NCBI GenBank assembly: GCA_964019425.1
Contig: OZ025808.1
Span: 806,001 to 870,000 of the forward strand
Length of the DNA: 64,000 nt
Direction of reading: 5' to 3'
Source: Flectonema sp. DT1601
Lineage: Eukaryota > Euglenozoa > Diplonemea > Diplonemida > Diplonemidae
Position 1 is the first letter of the stretch. The number at the start of each line of letters is the position of its first letter. A model generated the notes under the pieces. That model saw nothing but the letters and a program-made list of their open reading frames with translations, was not told the origin of the DNA and made no database searches. Made by a program: the position numbers and the translations under genes. Of the stretch, positions 43,100 to 54,682 are shown one piece after another.

Positions 43100-45596
43100 A
43101 TTCCCAAGGCATGTTTTTTTTTTTTTTTTTTTTTAATATTCATTTACATTATTATTTTTTTTTTTTTTTTTTAAATTAATAATCACATTTTGTTCAAAAA
43201 TATTTCATATTAGAGTAAAAGAAAAAGAAAAAAAGAAATAAGAGAAAAAAAAAAAAAAAAAAAACCATTGCTGGCCCCCTCACCACTCATAGAGGATGAG
43301 GAGGCCAGTAAGGCGTCACTCAAATCTATGCCAAGCCTTGGGAACTTGGATTGGGGTTTAGACCATTTATAATTAACAATTAACAATTAACCTGATTAAC
43401 GTTATGATCTGACGGACATAAACATATCGATAAAATAATACAAACAAAAACGAACAATAAATAATAAATAAGCTAAAAAACTAACTAAACAAAGTGATGT
43501 GAAAGTAAGGAAAAAGAGAATTACAAGGGGGTGGAGTCACCGTGAACGTCATCAGCAGAACATCTCCTTCGATTGTAACGATATCTTGATGGAGGGGTTC
43601 GTTTTTTCAGAGTTGAACGCTCAGACTTTCTCGGCGGAGTTTCATTTTCCTCATGTTCTTCTGTGTCTGGCGGACTCAAACCTTCTGCCCATGAAGCTAA
43701 TTGGAACTTCAGGGCCGCAATTTGAGACCGTGCCAAGGCGAGTTGAGCATTTAAATCGCTCGCCAGTCCCGTTAACATCATGGATTGCTCAAGCTGCTCT
43801 GCGTGAGTTGTACACCGTTGGTGATTCAGCTCCGAGAGGCGAAGTTGGGCATCCAGAAGTTGTTCTGAGAGCTCTGCCGCTTTCTCGTTTGTTTCGAGAG
43901 AGTCATCTACTGCTCGACAGTAGTTCTCGAGTAAGTCAATCCTACCCTCGGACCATTGTCTCGCAATAGGTGTATTCTCTTTAACGGAGATAACGTGACT
44001 CTCTTGTCGTAAAATCTTGGTCGGCGTGCGGTCGAGAGCTTCACTCTGCGGCATTGTCGGAGGAATTGAGGCTAGAGGACAAAGAGGGGTGATATAATTA
44101 AGGGTAGGGATAAGGGGTTTAATAAGAGGAGTAAAAAGACTACTCGTAGTTGTAAAGAGCGAGAGGTAGTTCTTTGCTATCTTCATCATAGCAACAGATT
44201 CATACAGAACGGGGGTTCGGGGGGAAACTTGTTGACTAAAGTGGGTCATACGGGGACGCGCGGCACGCAAACTCTCGACCTCCTGTTGAGTATAGAAAAG
44301 TCTTATTTTACTTTCTCTTTCCTCATTACATTTGGTCTCCAATTCGTTCGACAGAAGAACAAACCTTTGATGGTAATTAAAGAGCGCCATTTCCGATAGG
44401 TCTGCTCTCTGAGTCAGATTTGCGAGCTCACGTTTCCTGTAATCTTCCACTAAGTCATATTGTCGAACTAGTGCAGAAAGAGAAGTCTTCGATTCATCGC
44501 GTTCTGCTGTTAACCGTTGAATTACTCCTTCCAGAAGTTCATATTCTTTTCTATCTTTTTCAATAATTAAAACAGGGGGCGCAGGAGGAAGTGAGGATGG
44601 ATCCTGGTTGGTAGCTTTGATCTCAACAGGTAATCCATTTAGTAACTGCTTGTCTTTCTCGAGGGAGGCTGACATCGCATTAAAGTAAAATAAAAATAGA
44701 ACATAAAAAATTCGTTCTTTCATTTGCTCTAATTCGTTTTCTAAAATCTGGCATTTCAAGGAAAGTTTCAGCCTTAATTTTCCTTCTTTTTTTTTGTACA
44801 AGGGGGTTTGAGAACCCATGTCAGATTGAGTTCTTATCACTATAGCGAAATCAGCAGGAAGTGTTTGCGATCCCGTTGACATGAGTTCAGGTGGGGGAGT
44901 CTGGAAAGAGATGGAAGAAATAGAAGAGAATGACAAGGAGAGTCCAGTGAGCTCATCCTCATCTAACAAAACAGAAGGGGCCGGGGAGGAAGAACCATTG
45001 GCAATAAGTAGAATAGAAAGAGCCGATGCGTAACAAGTTTGCCAGATAAAACATTTCTCAAGCCACGATCTTTCAATGGTGAGCTTTTCGATCGTTTTCA
45101 GTTTTGTTACTTTGTGGATTTTGACTTCTTCCACAGGGAAGATTTCTTTACCATCTTTTATAAAACTTGCAGTGGCAGGTTCTTCTTTAATGCTGCGCAT
45201 TAGTGGTCTTGAATGCCACGTGGGGAGGTTCCTCGTCTGGAACAGAACATATGAGCACTGTCTGGCGATTCTGGTGCATTCACAAAATAAAGCTTTTGTT
45301 GGTGCTAAAGGTGAACCGATGTGACGTGTCCAGATGTTCAGCTGGTCCATGCAGATGTTTCCTCGTACGCCAACTTCAATAGTAAAAATGTTACAGTCGA
45401 AGCCATTAGCGATGATCGAGTCTCTTAGCTTTAGGTATTTCTTTTCCTTTAAGACATGAGAGGTTTCGAAACGATCTTCATTTGGACACGTCAGCTCCAG
45501 AATCAGTGCTCTTTTCGCAAAAAAAGAATAAATAAAAATGTCTGGTCTTAGAGAGGACGAGACATGGCACACTTCAAGAGGAACAATTAGGCGATT
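43100..45596 (-). mobile_element. 5'-truncated retroelement tail, LINE-like
   Basis: A block with open coding sequence lies between satellites C and B. Its 5' side (minus strand) begins abruptly at 45596 against satellite B with the reading frame already open (INRLIVPLEVCHVSSSLRPD), as expected of a 5'-truncated insertion. On the 3' side are ~400 bp of non-coding sequence and A/T runs. No RT domain remains. Confidence 0.55.
43521..45596 (-). CDS. Nuclease-like domain plus coiled coils, retroelement C-terminal fragment
   Basis: About 690 codons, open from the satellite junction. The first ~110 residues read LRPDIFIYSFFAKRALILEL then T and, further on, KKYLKLRD...FTIEVGVRGN. This has the PD-x(n)-E-x-T layout of PD-(D/E)xK-like segments found after the reverse transcriptase in some animal and protist retroelement proteins, followed by their usual IARQCSYVLFQTRNLPTWHS-like C-terminus. 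The remainder is Ser/Pro-rich with long coiled coils (residues ~330-430 and 570-640) and a basic tail. Short introns may exist inside. Whether the coiled-coil half belongs to the retroelement or is captured host sequence is open. Confidence 0.5.
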   Translation of the reverse strand, partial: NRLIVPLEVCHVSSSLRPDIFIYSFFAKRALILELTCPNEDRFETSHVLKEKKYLKLRDSIIANGFDCNIFTIEVGVRGNICMDQLNIWTRHIGSPLAPTKALFCECTRIARQCSYVLFQTRNLPTWHSRPLMRSIKEEPATASFIKDGKEIFPVEEVKIHKVTKLKTIEKLTIERSWLEKCFIWQTCYASALSILLIANGSSSPAPSVLLDEDELTGLSLSFSSISSISFQTPPPELMSTGSQTLPADFAIVIRTQSDMGSQTPLYKKKEGKLRLKLSLKCQILENELEQMKERIFYVLFLFYFNAMSASLEKDKQLLNGLPVEIKATNQDPSSLPPAPPVLIIEKDRKEYELLEGVIQRLTAERDESKTSLSALVRQYDLVEDYRKRELANLTQRADLSEMALFNYHQRFVLLSNELETKCNEERESKIRLFYTQQEVESLRAARPRMTHFSQQVSPRTPVLYESVAMMKIAKNYLSLFTTTSSLFTPLIKPLIPTLNYITPLCPLASIPPTMPQSEALDRTPTKILRQESHVISVKENTPIARQWSEGRIDLLENYCRAVDDSLETNEKAAELSEQLLDAQLRLSELNHQRCTTHAEQLEQSMMLTGLASDLNAQLALARSQIAALKFQLASWAEGLSPPDTEEHEENETPPRKSERSTLKKRTPPSRYRYNRRRCSADDVHGDSTPL

Positions 45597-48197
45597 AATT
45601 TTAAAGAAAAAACAATCAGTTTAGCGTCTTGACCAGGACGGAAAATAGTAAGTAATCGACATAGTCGATCGATAAAAAAAAAACAATGATAACATTGTTT
45701 ATTCCTTTTTTTTTTTTTTTATTCTTTTTATTTATTTTTAAAGAAAAAACAATCAGTTTAGCGTCCTGACCAGGACGGAAAATAGAAAGTAATCGACATA
45801 GTCGATCGATAAAAAAAACAATGATAACATTGTTTATTCTTTTTTTTTTTTTTATTTTAATTCTTTTTATTTATTTTTAAAAAGAAAAAAAATGGAAAAT
45901 AGAAATTAGTCAACAAAGTCGAACGATAAAAAAAAACAATGATAACATTGTTTATTCTTTTTTTTTTTATTTTTTTTATATTCTTTTTTATTAATTTTGA
46001 AAAAAAAACAATCAGTTTAGCGTCTTGACCAGTACGGAAAATAGAAAGTAATCGACATAGTCGATCGATAAAAAAAACAATGATAACATTTTTTATTCTT
46101 TTTTTTTTTATTTTAAATTCTTTTTATTTATTTTTTAAAGAAAAAAAACGGAAAATAGAAATTAGTCGACAAAGTCGAACGATAAAAAAAAACAATGATA
46201 ACATTGTTTATTCTTTTTTTTTTTATTTTTTTTATATTCTTTTTTATTAATTTTGAAAAAAAAACAATCAGTTTAGCGTCTTGACCAGGACGGAAAATAG
46301 AAAGTAATCGACATAGTCGATCGATAAAAAAAACAATGATAACACTGTTTATTCTTTTTTTTTTAATTTTATTTATTTTTTAAAGAAAAAAAACGGAAAA
46401 TAGAAATTAGTCGACAAAGTCGAACGATAAAAAAAAACAATGATAACATTGTTTATTCTTTTTTTTGTATTTTTTTATATTCTTTTTTATTAATTTTGAA
46501 AAAAAAACAATCAGTTTAGCTTCTTGACCAGGACGGAAAATAGAAAGTAATCGACATAGTCGATCGATAAAAAAAACAATGATAACATTGTTTATTCTTT
46601 TTTTTTTTTTTTTTTTTAAATTCTTTATATTTATTTTTTAAAGAAAAAAAAACGGAAAATAGAAATTAGTCAACAAAGTCGAACGATAAAAAAAAACAAT
46701 GATAACATTGTTTATTCTTTTTTTTTATTTTTTTTTTTTAATATTTTTTTTTATTTTGAAAAAAAAACAATCAGTTTAGCGTCTTGACCAGGACGGAAAA
46801 TAGAAAGTAATCGACATAGTCGATCGATAAAAAAAACAATGATAACATTGTTTATTCTTTTTTTTTTAATTTTATTTATTTTTTAAAGAAAAAAAACGGA
46901 AAATAGAAATTAGTCGACAAAGTCGAACGATAAAAAAAAACAATGATAACATTGTTTATTCTTTTTTTTGTATTTTTTTATATTCTTTTTTATTAATTTT
47001 GAAAAAAAAACAATCAGTTTAGCGTCTTGACCAGGACGGAAAATAGAAAGTAATCGACATAGTCGATCGATAAAAAAAACAATGATAACATTGTTTATTC
47101 TTTTTTTTTTTTTTTTTTTTAAATTCTTTTTATTTATTTTTTAAAGAAAAAAAAACGGAAAATAGAAATTAGTCAACAAAGTCGAACGATAAAAAAAAAC
47201 AATGATAACATTGTTTATTCTTTTTTTTTATTTTTTTTTTTTAATATTTTTTTTTATTTTGAAAAAAAAACAATCAGTTTAGCGTCTTGACCAGGACGGA
47301 AAATAGAAAGTAATCGACATAGTCGATCGATAAAAAAAACAATGATAACATTGTTTATTCTTTTTTTTGTATTTTTTTATATTCTTTTTTATTAATTTTG
47401 AAGAAAAAAAACAATCAGTTTAGCGTCTTGACCAGGACGGAAAATAGAAAGTAATCGACATAGTCGATCGATAAAAAAAACAATGATAACATTGTTTATT
47501 CTTTTTTTTTTTATTTTAAATTCTTTTTATTTATTTTTTAAAGAAAAAAAACGGAAAATAGAAATTAGTCGACAAAGTCGAACGATAAAAAAAAACAATG
47601 ATAACATTGTTTATTCTTTTTTTTTTTATTTTTTTTATATTCTTTTTTATTAATTTTGAAAAAAAAACAATCAGTTTAGCGTCTTGACCAGGACGGAAAA
47701 TAGAAAGTAATCGACATAGTCGATCGATAAAAAAAACAATGATAACATTGTTTATTCTTTTTTTTTTAATTTTATTTATTTTTTAAAGAAAAAAAACGGA
47801 AAATAGAAATTAGTCGACAAAGTCGAACGATAAAAAAAACAATGATAACATTGTTTATTCTTTTTTTTGTATTTTTTTATATTCTTTTTTATTAATTTTG
47901 AAAAAAAAACAATCAGTTTAGCGTCTTGACCAGGACGGAAAATAGAAAGTAATCGACATAGTCGATCGATAAAAAAAACAATGATAACATTGTTTATTCT
48001 TTTTTTTTTTTTTTTTTTTAAATTCTTTTTATTTATTTTTTAAAGAAAAAAAAACGGAAAATAGAAATTAGTCAACAAAGTCGAACGATAAAAAAAAACA
48101 ATGATAACATTGTTTATTCTTTTTTTTTATTTTTTTTTTTTAATATTTTTTTTTATTTTGAAAAAAAAACAATCAGTTTAGCGTCTTGACCAGGATT
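45597..48197 (+). repeat. Satellite B array 2
   Basis: Alternating type A and type B monomers like array 1, with several larger blocks repeated almost unchanged (for example 46.0-46.7 and 46.7-47.3 kb), so higher-order units of two to four monomers are present. It ends inside a type A unit (GACCAGGA) at the R2 array. Confidence 0.95.
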
Positions 48198-51100
48198 GAA
48201 TTTACCAGGTGAGATTTGGACTGTTAGCTTTTGGCTAAGGCCCTCCCTGAAGAGCAAGAACAAAAAAACTACTCACACCTGAAGAAAACATACACAAAGA
48301 ACACACTGTAAGCTGTGTGTGTATTTTGTGTTTGTCACAACAGGAGAGAAAAGAAAGATTGTCAAGGTTGGTCACCTTGCCTATCAACGCACAACATTGG
48401 TGGTCTCTACTAGACCCTGAGTGATCCCACTGGATCTCTCATCGTTCATAGTACCCTGTGTGAAGTTATAAAATCAAAGGTAAACTATGAACTACAAATG
48501 ACTTAGCCTGTTATTATAATGCCACAGGCAGGCCCTGCATTCAGCAACTATCCAGCAGTGCTTGGATGTCCTGATCTTCTTCTAAAAAAAAGAAAGAAAA
48601 ACAAAACTGTAGCTGGGATCACTCAGGATCAACAGACTACCAATGCTACCTGTTGTACTTGCTCACTATGGGGGGTGATGCCAAACACCCAGAAGTACTA
48701 AACTGCTTTCCTTCTTGCTGCCCAGGAGTTTCTGACCAGAACTAATAGAAAATAAAAAGTAGATGGGAAACAATAAAAAGTAAAATGGATATAACTGAAG
48801 TTAAACAAGACAAATGAAGTAACAGACCAGAACAGAAAGAGGATTGTAATAGAAGATTACAATTACAAATAAAAAAATGCAAGTATCAACACATAATCAA
48901 GATACACCAGCAGCTAACAAACAACATAAAATTGAAGATCAGTTGCCAGAGTATTTCAACCATGGTAGAATACTCGCCCCTCTGGCAGGGATTATCCCAG
49001 ACTTGTCCTTTAATTTAGTTGGACACCATGGCTTACAACCCTTCCAGAGGGAAGCACCATTATGACTTCTATTTTTTTTCTTCAAGAAAATCATAAGGTG
49101 GGAACAAAGAAAAATGCTAAGAGGAACCCCCTATTAACACCTAAGACATCTAAACTGCAGCCCAGCCTATGCCCAATGCACTAACAGGTCATTCCCTCAC
49201 ACTCAGATCAAAAAATCAAAGTTCAGAGTGCATCTTAGCATGAATGAGAGAATTTCCTCCCGCTTATTTTGAACAAAAGGGATAGGAGAAGGGATAGAAA
49301 ACGAACATAAAAATAAAATTCTAAGTGAGAAACACTTAGCAGAAACACTTAGCAGCTTTTAAGGAGCTGAAAAGCAAAAAAAAAATCTAAGTGAGAAACA
49401 CTTAGTAGAAACAATTTGTAGCTAATTAAGCTGAAAATAAAAAAATAAAAAATTTCTAAGTGAGAAATACTTAGCAACTTTTAGAACAAACATTTCAGTA
49501 AATAACCTGTAATGATTAAACCATTACAGGTTTGATGCCAAGACTGACAAGGACTGAGTTGAATTTACCAGGTGAGATTTGGACTGTTAGCTTTTGGCTA
49601 AGGCCCTCCCTGAAGAGCAAGAACAAAAAAACTACTCACACCTGAAGAAAACATACACAAAGAACACACTGTAAGCTGTGTGTGTATTTTGTGTTTGTCA
49701 CAACAGGAGAGAAAAGAAAGATTGTCAAGGTTGGTCACCTTGCCTATCAACGCACAACATTGGTGGTCTCTACTAGACCCTGAGTGATCCCACTGGATCT
49801 CTCATCGTTCATAGTACCCTGTGTGAAGTTATAAAATCAAAGGTAAACTATGAACTACAAATGACTTAGCCTGTTATTATAATGCCACAGGCAGGCCCTG
49901 CATTCAGCAACTATCCAGCAGTGCTTGGATGTCCTGATCTTCTTCTAAAAAAAAGAAAGAAAAACAAAACTGTAGCTGGGATCACTCAGGATCAACAGAC
50001 TACCAATGCTACCTGTTGTACTTGCTCACTATGGGGGGTGATGCCAAACACCCAGAAGTACTAAACTGCTTTCCTTCTTGCTGCCCAGGAGTTTCTGACC
50101 AGAACTAATAGAAAATAAAAAGTAGATGGGAAACAATAAAAAGTAAAATGGATATAACTGAAGTTAAACAAGACAAATGAAGTAACAGACCAGAACAGAA
50201 AGAGGATTGTAATAGAAGATTACAATTACAAATAAAAAAATGCAAGTATCAACACATAATCAAGATACACCAGCAGCTAACAAACAACATAAAATTGAAG
50301 ATCAGTTGCCAGAGTATTTCAACCATGGTAGAATACTCGCCCCTCTGGCAGGGATTATCCCAGACTTGTCCTTTAATTTAGTTGGACACCATGGCTTACA
50401 ACCCTTCCAGAGGGAAGCACCATTATGACTTCTATTTTTTTTCTTCAAGAAAATCATAAGGTGGGAACAAAGAAAAATGCTAAGAGGAACCCCCTATTAA
50501 CACCTAAGACATCTAAACTGCAGCCCAGCCTATGCCCAATGCACTAACAGGTCATTCCCTCACACTCAGATCAAAAAATCAAAGTTCAGAGTGCATCTTA
50601 GCATGAATGAGAGAATTTCCTCCCGCTTATTTTGAACAAAAGGGATAGGAGAAGGGATAGAAAACGAACATAAAAATAAAATTCTAAGTGAGAAACACTT
50701 AGCAGAAACACTTAGCAGCTTTTAAGGAGCTGAAAAGCAAAAAAAAAATCTAAGTGAGAAACACTTAGTAGAAACAATTTGTAGCTAATTAAGCTGAAAA
50801 TAAAAAAATAAAAAATTTCTAAGTGAGAAATACTTAGCAACTTTTAGAACAAACATTTCAGTAAATAACCTGTAATGATTAAACCATTACAGGTTTGATG
50901 CCAAGACTGACAAGGACTGAGTTGAATTTACCAGGTGAGATTTGGACTGTTAGCTTTTGGCTAAGGCCCTCCCTGAAGAGCAAGAACAAAAAAACTACTC
51001 ACACCTGAAGAAAACATACACAAAGAACACACTGTAAGCTGTGTGTGTATTTTGTGTTTGTCACAACAGGAGAGAAAAGAAAGATTGTCAAGGTTGGTCA

Positions 51101-53690
51101 CCTTGCCTATCAACGCACAACATTGGTGGTCTCTACTAGACCCTGAGTGATCCCACTGGATCTCTCATCGTTCATAGTACCCTGTGTGAAGTTATAAAAT
51201 CAAAGGTAAACTATGAACTACAAATGACTTAGCCTGTTATTATAATGCCACAGGCAGGCCCTGCATTCAGCAACTATCCAGCAGTGCTTGGATGTCCTGA
51301 TCTTCTTCTAAAAAAAAGAAAGAAAAACAAAACTGTAGCTGGGATCACTCAGGATCAACAGACTACCAATGCTACCTGTTGTACTTGCTCACTATGGGGG
51401 GTGATGCCAAACACCCAGAAGTACTAAACTGCTTTCCTTCTTGCTGCCCAGGAGTTTCTGACCAGAACTAATAGAAAATAAAAAGTAGATGGGAAACAAT
51501 AAAAAGTAAAATGGATATAACTGAAGTTAAACAAGACAAATGAAGTAACAGACCAGAACAGAAAGAGGATTGTAATAGAAGATTACAATTACAAATAAAA
51601 AAATGCAAGTATCAACACATAATCAAGATACACCAGCAGCTAACAAACAACATAAAATTGAAGATCAGTTGCCAGAGTATTTCAACCATGGTAGAATACT
51701 CGCCCCTCTGGCAGGGATTATCCCAGACTTGTCCTTTAATTTAGTTGGACACCATGGCTTACAACCCTTCCAGAGGGAAGCACCATTATGACTTCTATTT
51801 TTTTTCTTCAAGAAAATCATAAGGTGGGAACAAAGAAAAATGCTAAGAGGAACCCCCTATTAACACCTAAGACATCTAAACTGCAGCCCAGCCTATGCCC
51901 AATGCACTAACAGGTCATTCCCTCACACTCAGATCAAAAAATCAAAGTTCAGAGTGCATCTTAGCATGAATGAGAGAATTTCCTCCCGCTTATTTTGAAC
52001 AAAAGGGATAGGAGAAGGGATAGAAAACGAACATAAAAATAAAATTCTAAGTGAGAAACACTTAGCAGAAACACTTAGCAGCTTTTAAGGAGCTGAAAAG
52101 CAAAAAAAAAATCTAAGTGAGAAACACTTAGTAGAAACAATTTGTAGCTAATTAAGCTGAAAATAAAAAAATAAAAAATTTCTAAGTGAGAAATACTTAG
52201 CAACTTTTAGAACAAACATTTCAGTAAATAACCTGTAATGATTAAACCATTACAGGTTTGATGCCAAGACTGACAAGGACTGAGTTGAATTTACCAGGTG
52301 AGATTTGGACTGTTAGCTTTTGGCTAAGGCCCTCCCTGAAGAGCAAGAACAAAAAAACTACTCACACCTGAAGAAAACATACACAAAGAACACACTGTAA
52401 GCTGTGTGTGTATTTTGTGTTTGTCACAACAGGAGAGAAAAGAAAGATTGTCAAGGTTGGTCACCTTGCCTATCAACGCACAACATTGGTGGTCTCTACT
52501 AGACCCTGAGTGATCCCACTGGATCTCTCATCGTTCATAGTACCCTGTGTGAAGTTATAAAATCAAAGGTAAACTATGAACTACAAATGACTTAGCCTGT
52601 TATTATAATGCCACAGGCAGGCCCTGCATTCAGCAACTATCCAGCAGTGCTTGGATGTCCTGATCTTCTTCTAAAAAAAAGAAAGAAAAACAAAACTGTA
52701 GCTGGGATCACTCAGGATCAACAGACTACCAATGCTACCTGTTGTACTTGCTCACTATGGGGGGTGATGCCAAACACCCAGAAGTACTAAACTGCTTTCC
52801 TTCTTGCTGCCCAGGAGTTTCTGACCAGAACTAATAGAAAATAAAAAGTAGATGGGAAACAATAAAAAGTAAAATGGATATAACTGAAGTTAAACAAGAC
52901 AAATGAAGTAACAGACCAGAACAGAAAGAGGATTGTAATAGAAGATTACAATTACAAATAAAAAAATGCAAGTATCAACACATAATCAAGATACACCAGC
53001 AGCTAACAAACAACATAAAATTGAAGATCAGTTGCCAGAGTATTTCAACCATGGTAGAATACTCGCCCCTCTGGCAGGGATTATCCCAGACTTGTCCTTT
53101 AATTTAGTTGGACACCATGGCTTACAACCCTTCCAGAGGGAAGCACCATTATGACTTCTATTTTTTTTCTTCAAGAAAATCATAAGGTGGGAACAAAGAA
53201 AAATGCTAAGAGGAACCCCCTATTAACACCTAAGACATCTAAACTGCAGCCCAGCCTATGCCCAATGCACTAACAGGTCATTCCCTCACACTCAGATCAA
53301 AAAATCAAAGTTCAGAGTGCATCTTAGCATGAATGAGAGAATTTCCTCCCGCTTATTTTGAACAAAAGGGATAGGAGAAGGGATAGAAAACGAACATAAA
53401 AATAAAATTCTAAGTGAGAAACACTTAGCAGAAACACTTAGCAGCTTTTAAGGAGCTGAAAAGCAAAAAAAAAATCTAAGTGAGAAACACTTAGTAGAAA
53501 CAATTTGTAGCTAATTAAGCTGAAAATAAAAAAATAAAAAATTTCTAAGTGAGAAATACTTAGCAACTTTTAGAACAAACATTTCAGTAAATAACCTGTA
53601 ATGATTAAACCATTACAGGTTTGATGCCAAGACTGACAAGGACTGAGTTGAATTTACCAGGTGAGATTTGGACTGTTAGCTTTTGGCTAA
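48198..53690 (+). repeat. R2 tandem array, 1363-bp unit, 4 copies plus 41-bp stub
   Basis: Units start at 48198, 49561, 50924, 52287 and 53650, each GAATTTACCAGGTGAG. The copies look identical wherever I compared them. Each unit opens with the hairpin TTAGCTTTTGGCTAA, has intron-like GTAAGC...ACAACAG, 60- and 62-aa ORFs, and an AT-rich end with stem-loops (CTAAGTGAGAAACACTTAG twice, AACCTGTAATGATTAAACCA then TTACAGGTT). The stub stops exactly at the right edge of the hairpin, where satellite B resumes mid-unit. No TIRs or RT. Recent tandem amplification. Confidence 0.95.
48877..49065 (+). CDS. 62-aa ORF of R2, repeated in each unit
   Basis: MQVSTHNQDTPAANKQHKIE... ending GLQPFQREAPL; the same ORF is at 50240, 51603 and 52966, and an opposite-strand relative at 24126-24314. 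The last ~45 residues are unchanged between the diverged and arrayed units. It starts after an A-rich leader. No family recognised. It may be an exon of a longer mobile-element gene or simply conserved by recent homogenisation. Confidence 0.3.
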   Translation: MQVSTHNQDTPAANKQHKIEDQLPEYFNHGRILAPLAGIIPDLSFNLVGHHGLQPFQREAPL

Positions 53691-54105
53691 TTTATTCTTT
53701 TTTTTGTATTTTTTTATATTCTTTTTTATTAATTTTGAAAAAAAAACAATCAGTTTAGCGTCTTGACCAGGACGGAAAATAGAAAGTAATCGACATAGTC
53801 GATCGATAAAAAAAACAATGATAACATTGTTTATTCTTTTTTTTGTATTTTTTTATATTCTTTTTTATTAATTTTGAAGAAAAAAAACAATCAGTTTAGC
53901 GTCTTGACCAGGACGGAAAATAGAAAGTGATCGACATAGTCGATCGATAAAAAACAATGATAACATTGTTTATTCTTTATTTTTTTTTTTTTTTTTTTTT
54001 TAAATTCTTTTTATTTATTTTTTAAAGAAAAAAAAAACGGAAAATAGAAATTAGTCAACAAAGTCGAACGATAAAAAAAACAATGATAAAATTGTTTATT
54101 CTTTT
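53691..54105 (+). repeat. Satellite B array 3
   Basis: Three monomers, continuing mid-unit (TTTATTCTTTTTTTTG) from the R2 stub. Same family as arrays 1, 2 and 4. Confidence 0.93.
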
Positions 54106-54338
54106 TTGGGAAAACCTCTAATTCAACAAAAATAGTTTGCGAAATCGCCAACTCCCTACAAAAAAAAGTTATCCACCAGGACTCGAACTTGACCCGAAAA
54201 ATTGACCATCGGCCGAAATATTAGGGAAAAAAGTTACCGCACCGGGACTCGAACTTGACAGATTTAAAAAAAAAAAAAATTCTTAATTTTTATTACAAAG
54301 TTTTTTTGTTGCAGCTTTCCACAAAAAAAAATTAAAAG
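54106..54338 (+). other. Unique stretch with two B-box-like motifs
   Basis: CAGGACTCGAACTTGAC (54172) and CGGGACTCGAACTTGAC (54243) are two copies of a motif whose complement, AAGTTCGAGTCC, resembles a tRNA B box. No cloverleaf can be folded. A T-rich tract ending GTTGCAG just before the next ORF looks like a splice acceptor. Confidence 0.5.
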
Positions 54339-54545
54339 ATGCCTGCTACTACTTATGCTGTTGGAGACTACTTCCGCACACAGGAAGAACTGATCCAGTT
54401 TTTCGATAAAGTGGGAAGTAACGGACTGGGAGCTTTTGGCTCCTGCCCTATTCCCGATGTAAACTTTCTTTTTATTTTTATTTTTTTTTAACAGGCCCAA
54501 AGGGCGACAATGATGGTTGCTGACCAAGGAATAATATTCAAATGA
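54339..54545 (+). CDS. Small two-exon ORF covering the R1 head
   Basis: ATG 54339 opens MPATTYAVGDYFRTQEELIQ, then runs without a break into the R1 head (FFDKVGSNGLGAFGSCPIPD). A 36-nt GTAAAC...AACAG segment (54459-54494) can be spliced in phase to AQRATMMVADQGIIFK and a stop, about 57 aa. Every R1 head keeps F-(D/E)-K-V-G-S-N-G-L-G-A-F-G-S. This copy is the only one with an upstream start, so it may be the source exon or a longer R1. Function unknown. Confidence 0.4.
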
Positions 54546-54682
54546 ATTTTCGTTTCAAAGAAACGAACAGAATTAAGAGAGAGGCAGAGGAAAAAAAAAA
54601 AAAAAAGAAAGAAAAGAAAAGAAAAAAAAAAATGAAGAGGAAATAATCAAACATGAAAAAAAAAAAAAAAAAAAAATATATA
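54399..54682 (+). repeat. R1 copy E, left part
   Basis: TTTCGATAAAGTGGG to the A-rich TATATAT end, as in copies A and B. Interrupted by the 1.66-kb TIR element; the right part is at 56345-56510. Confidence 0.92.

Noticed and set aside
54172-54260. tRNA-like B boxes (complement AAGTTCGAGTCC)
   Set aside because: No matching acceptor, D or anticodon stems can be paired around either copy; kept only as a motif note.
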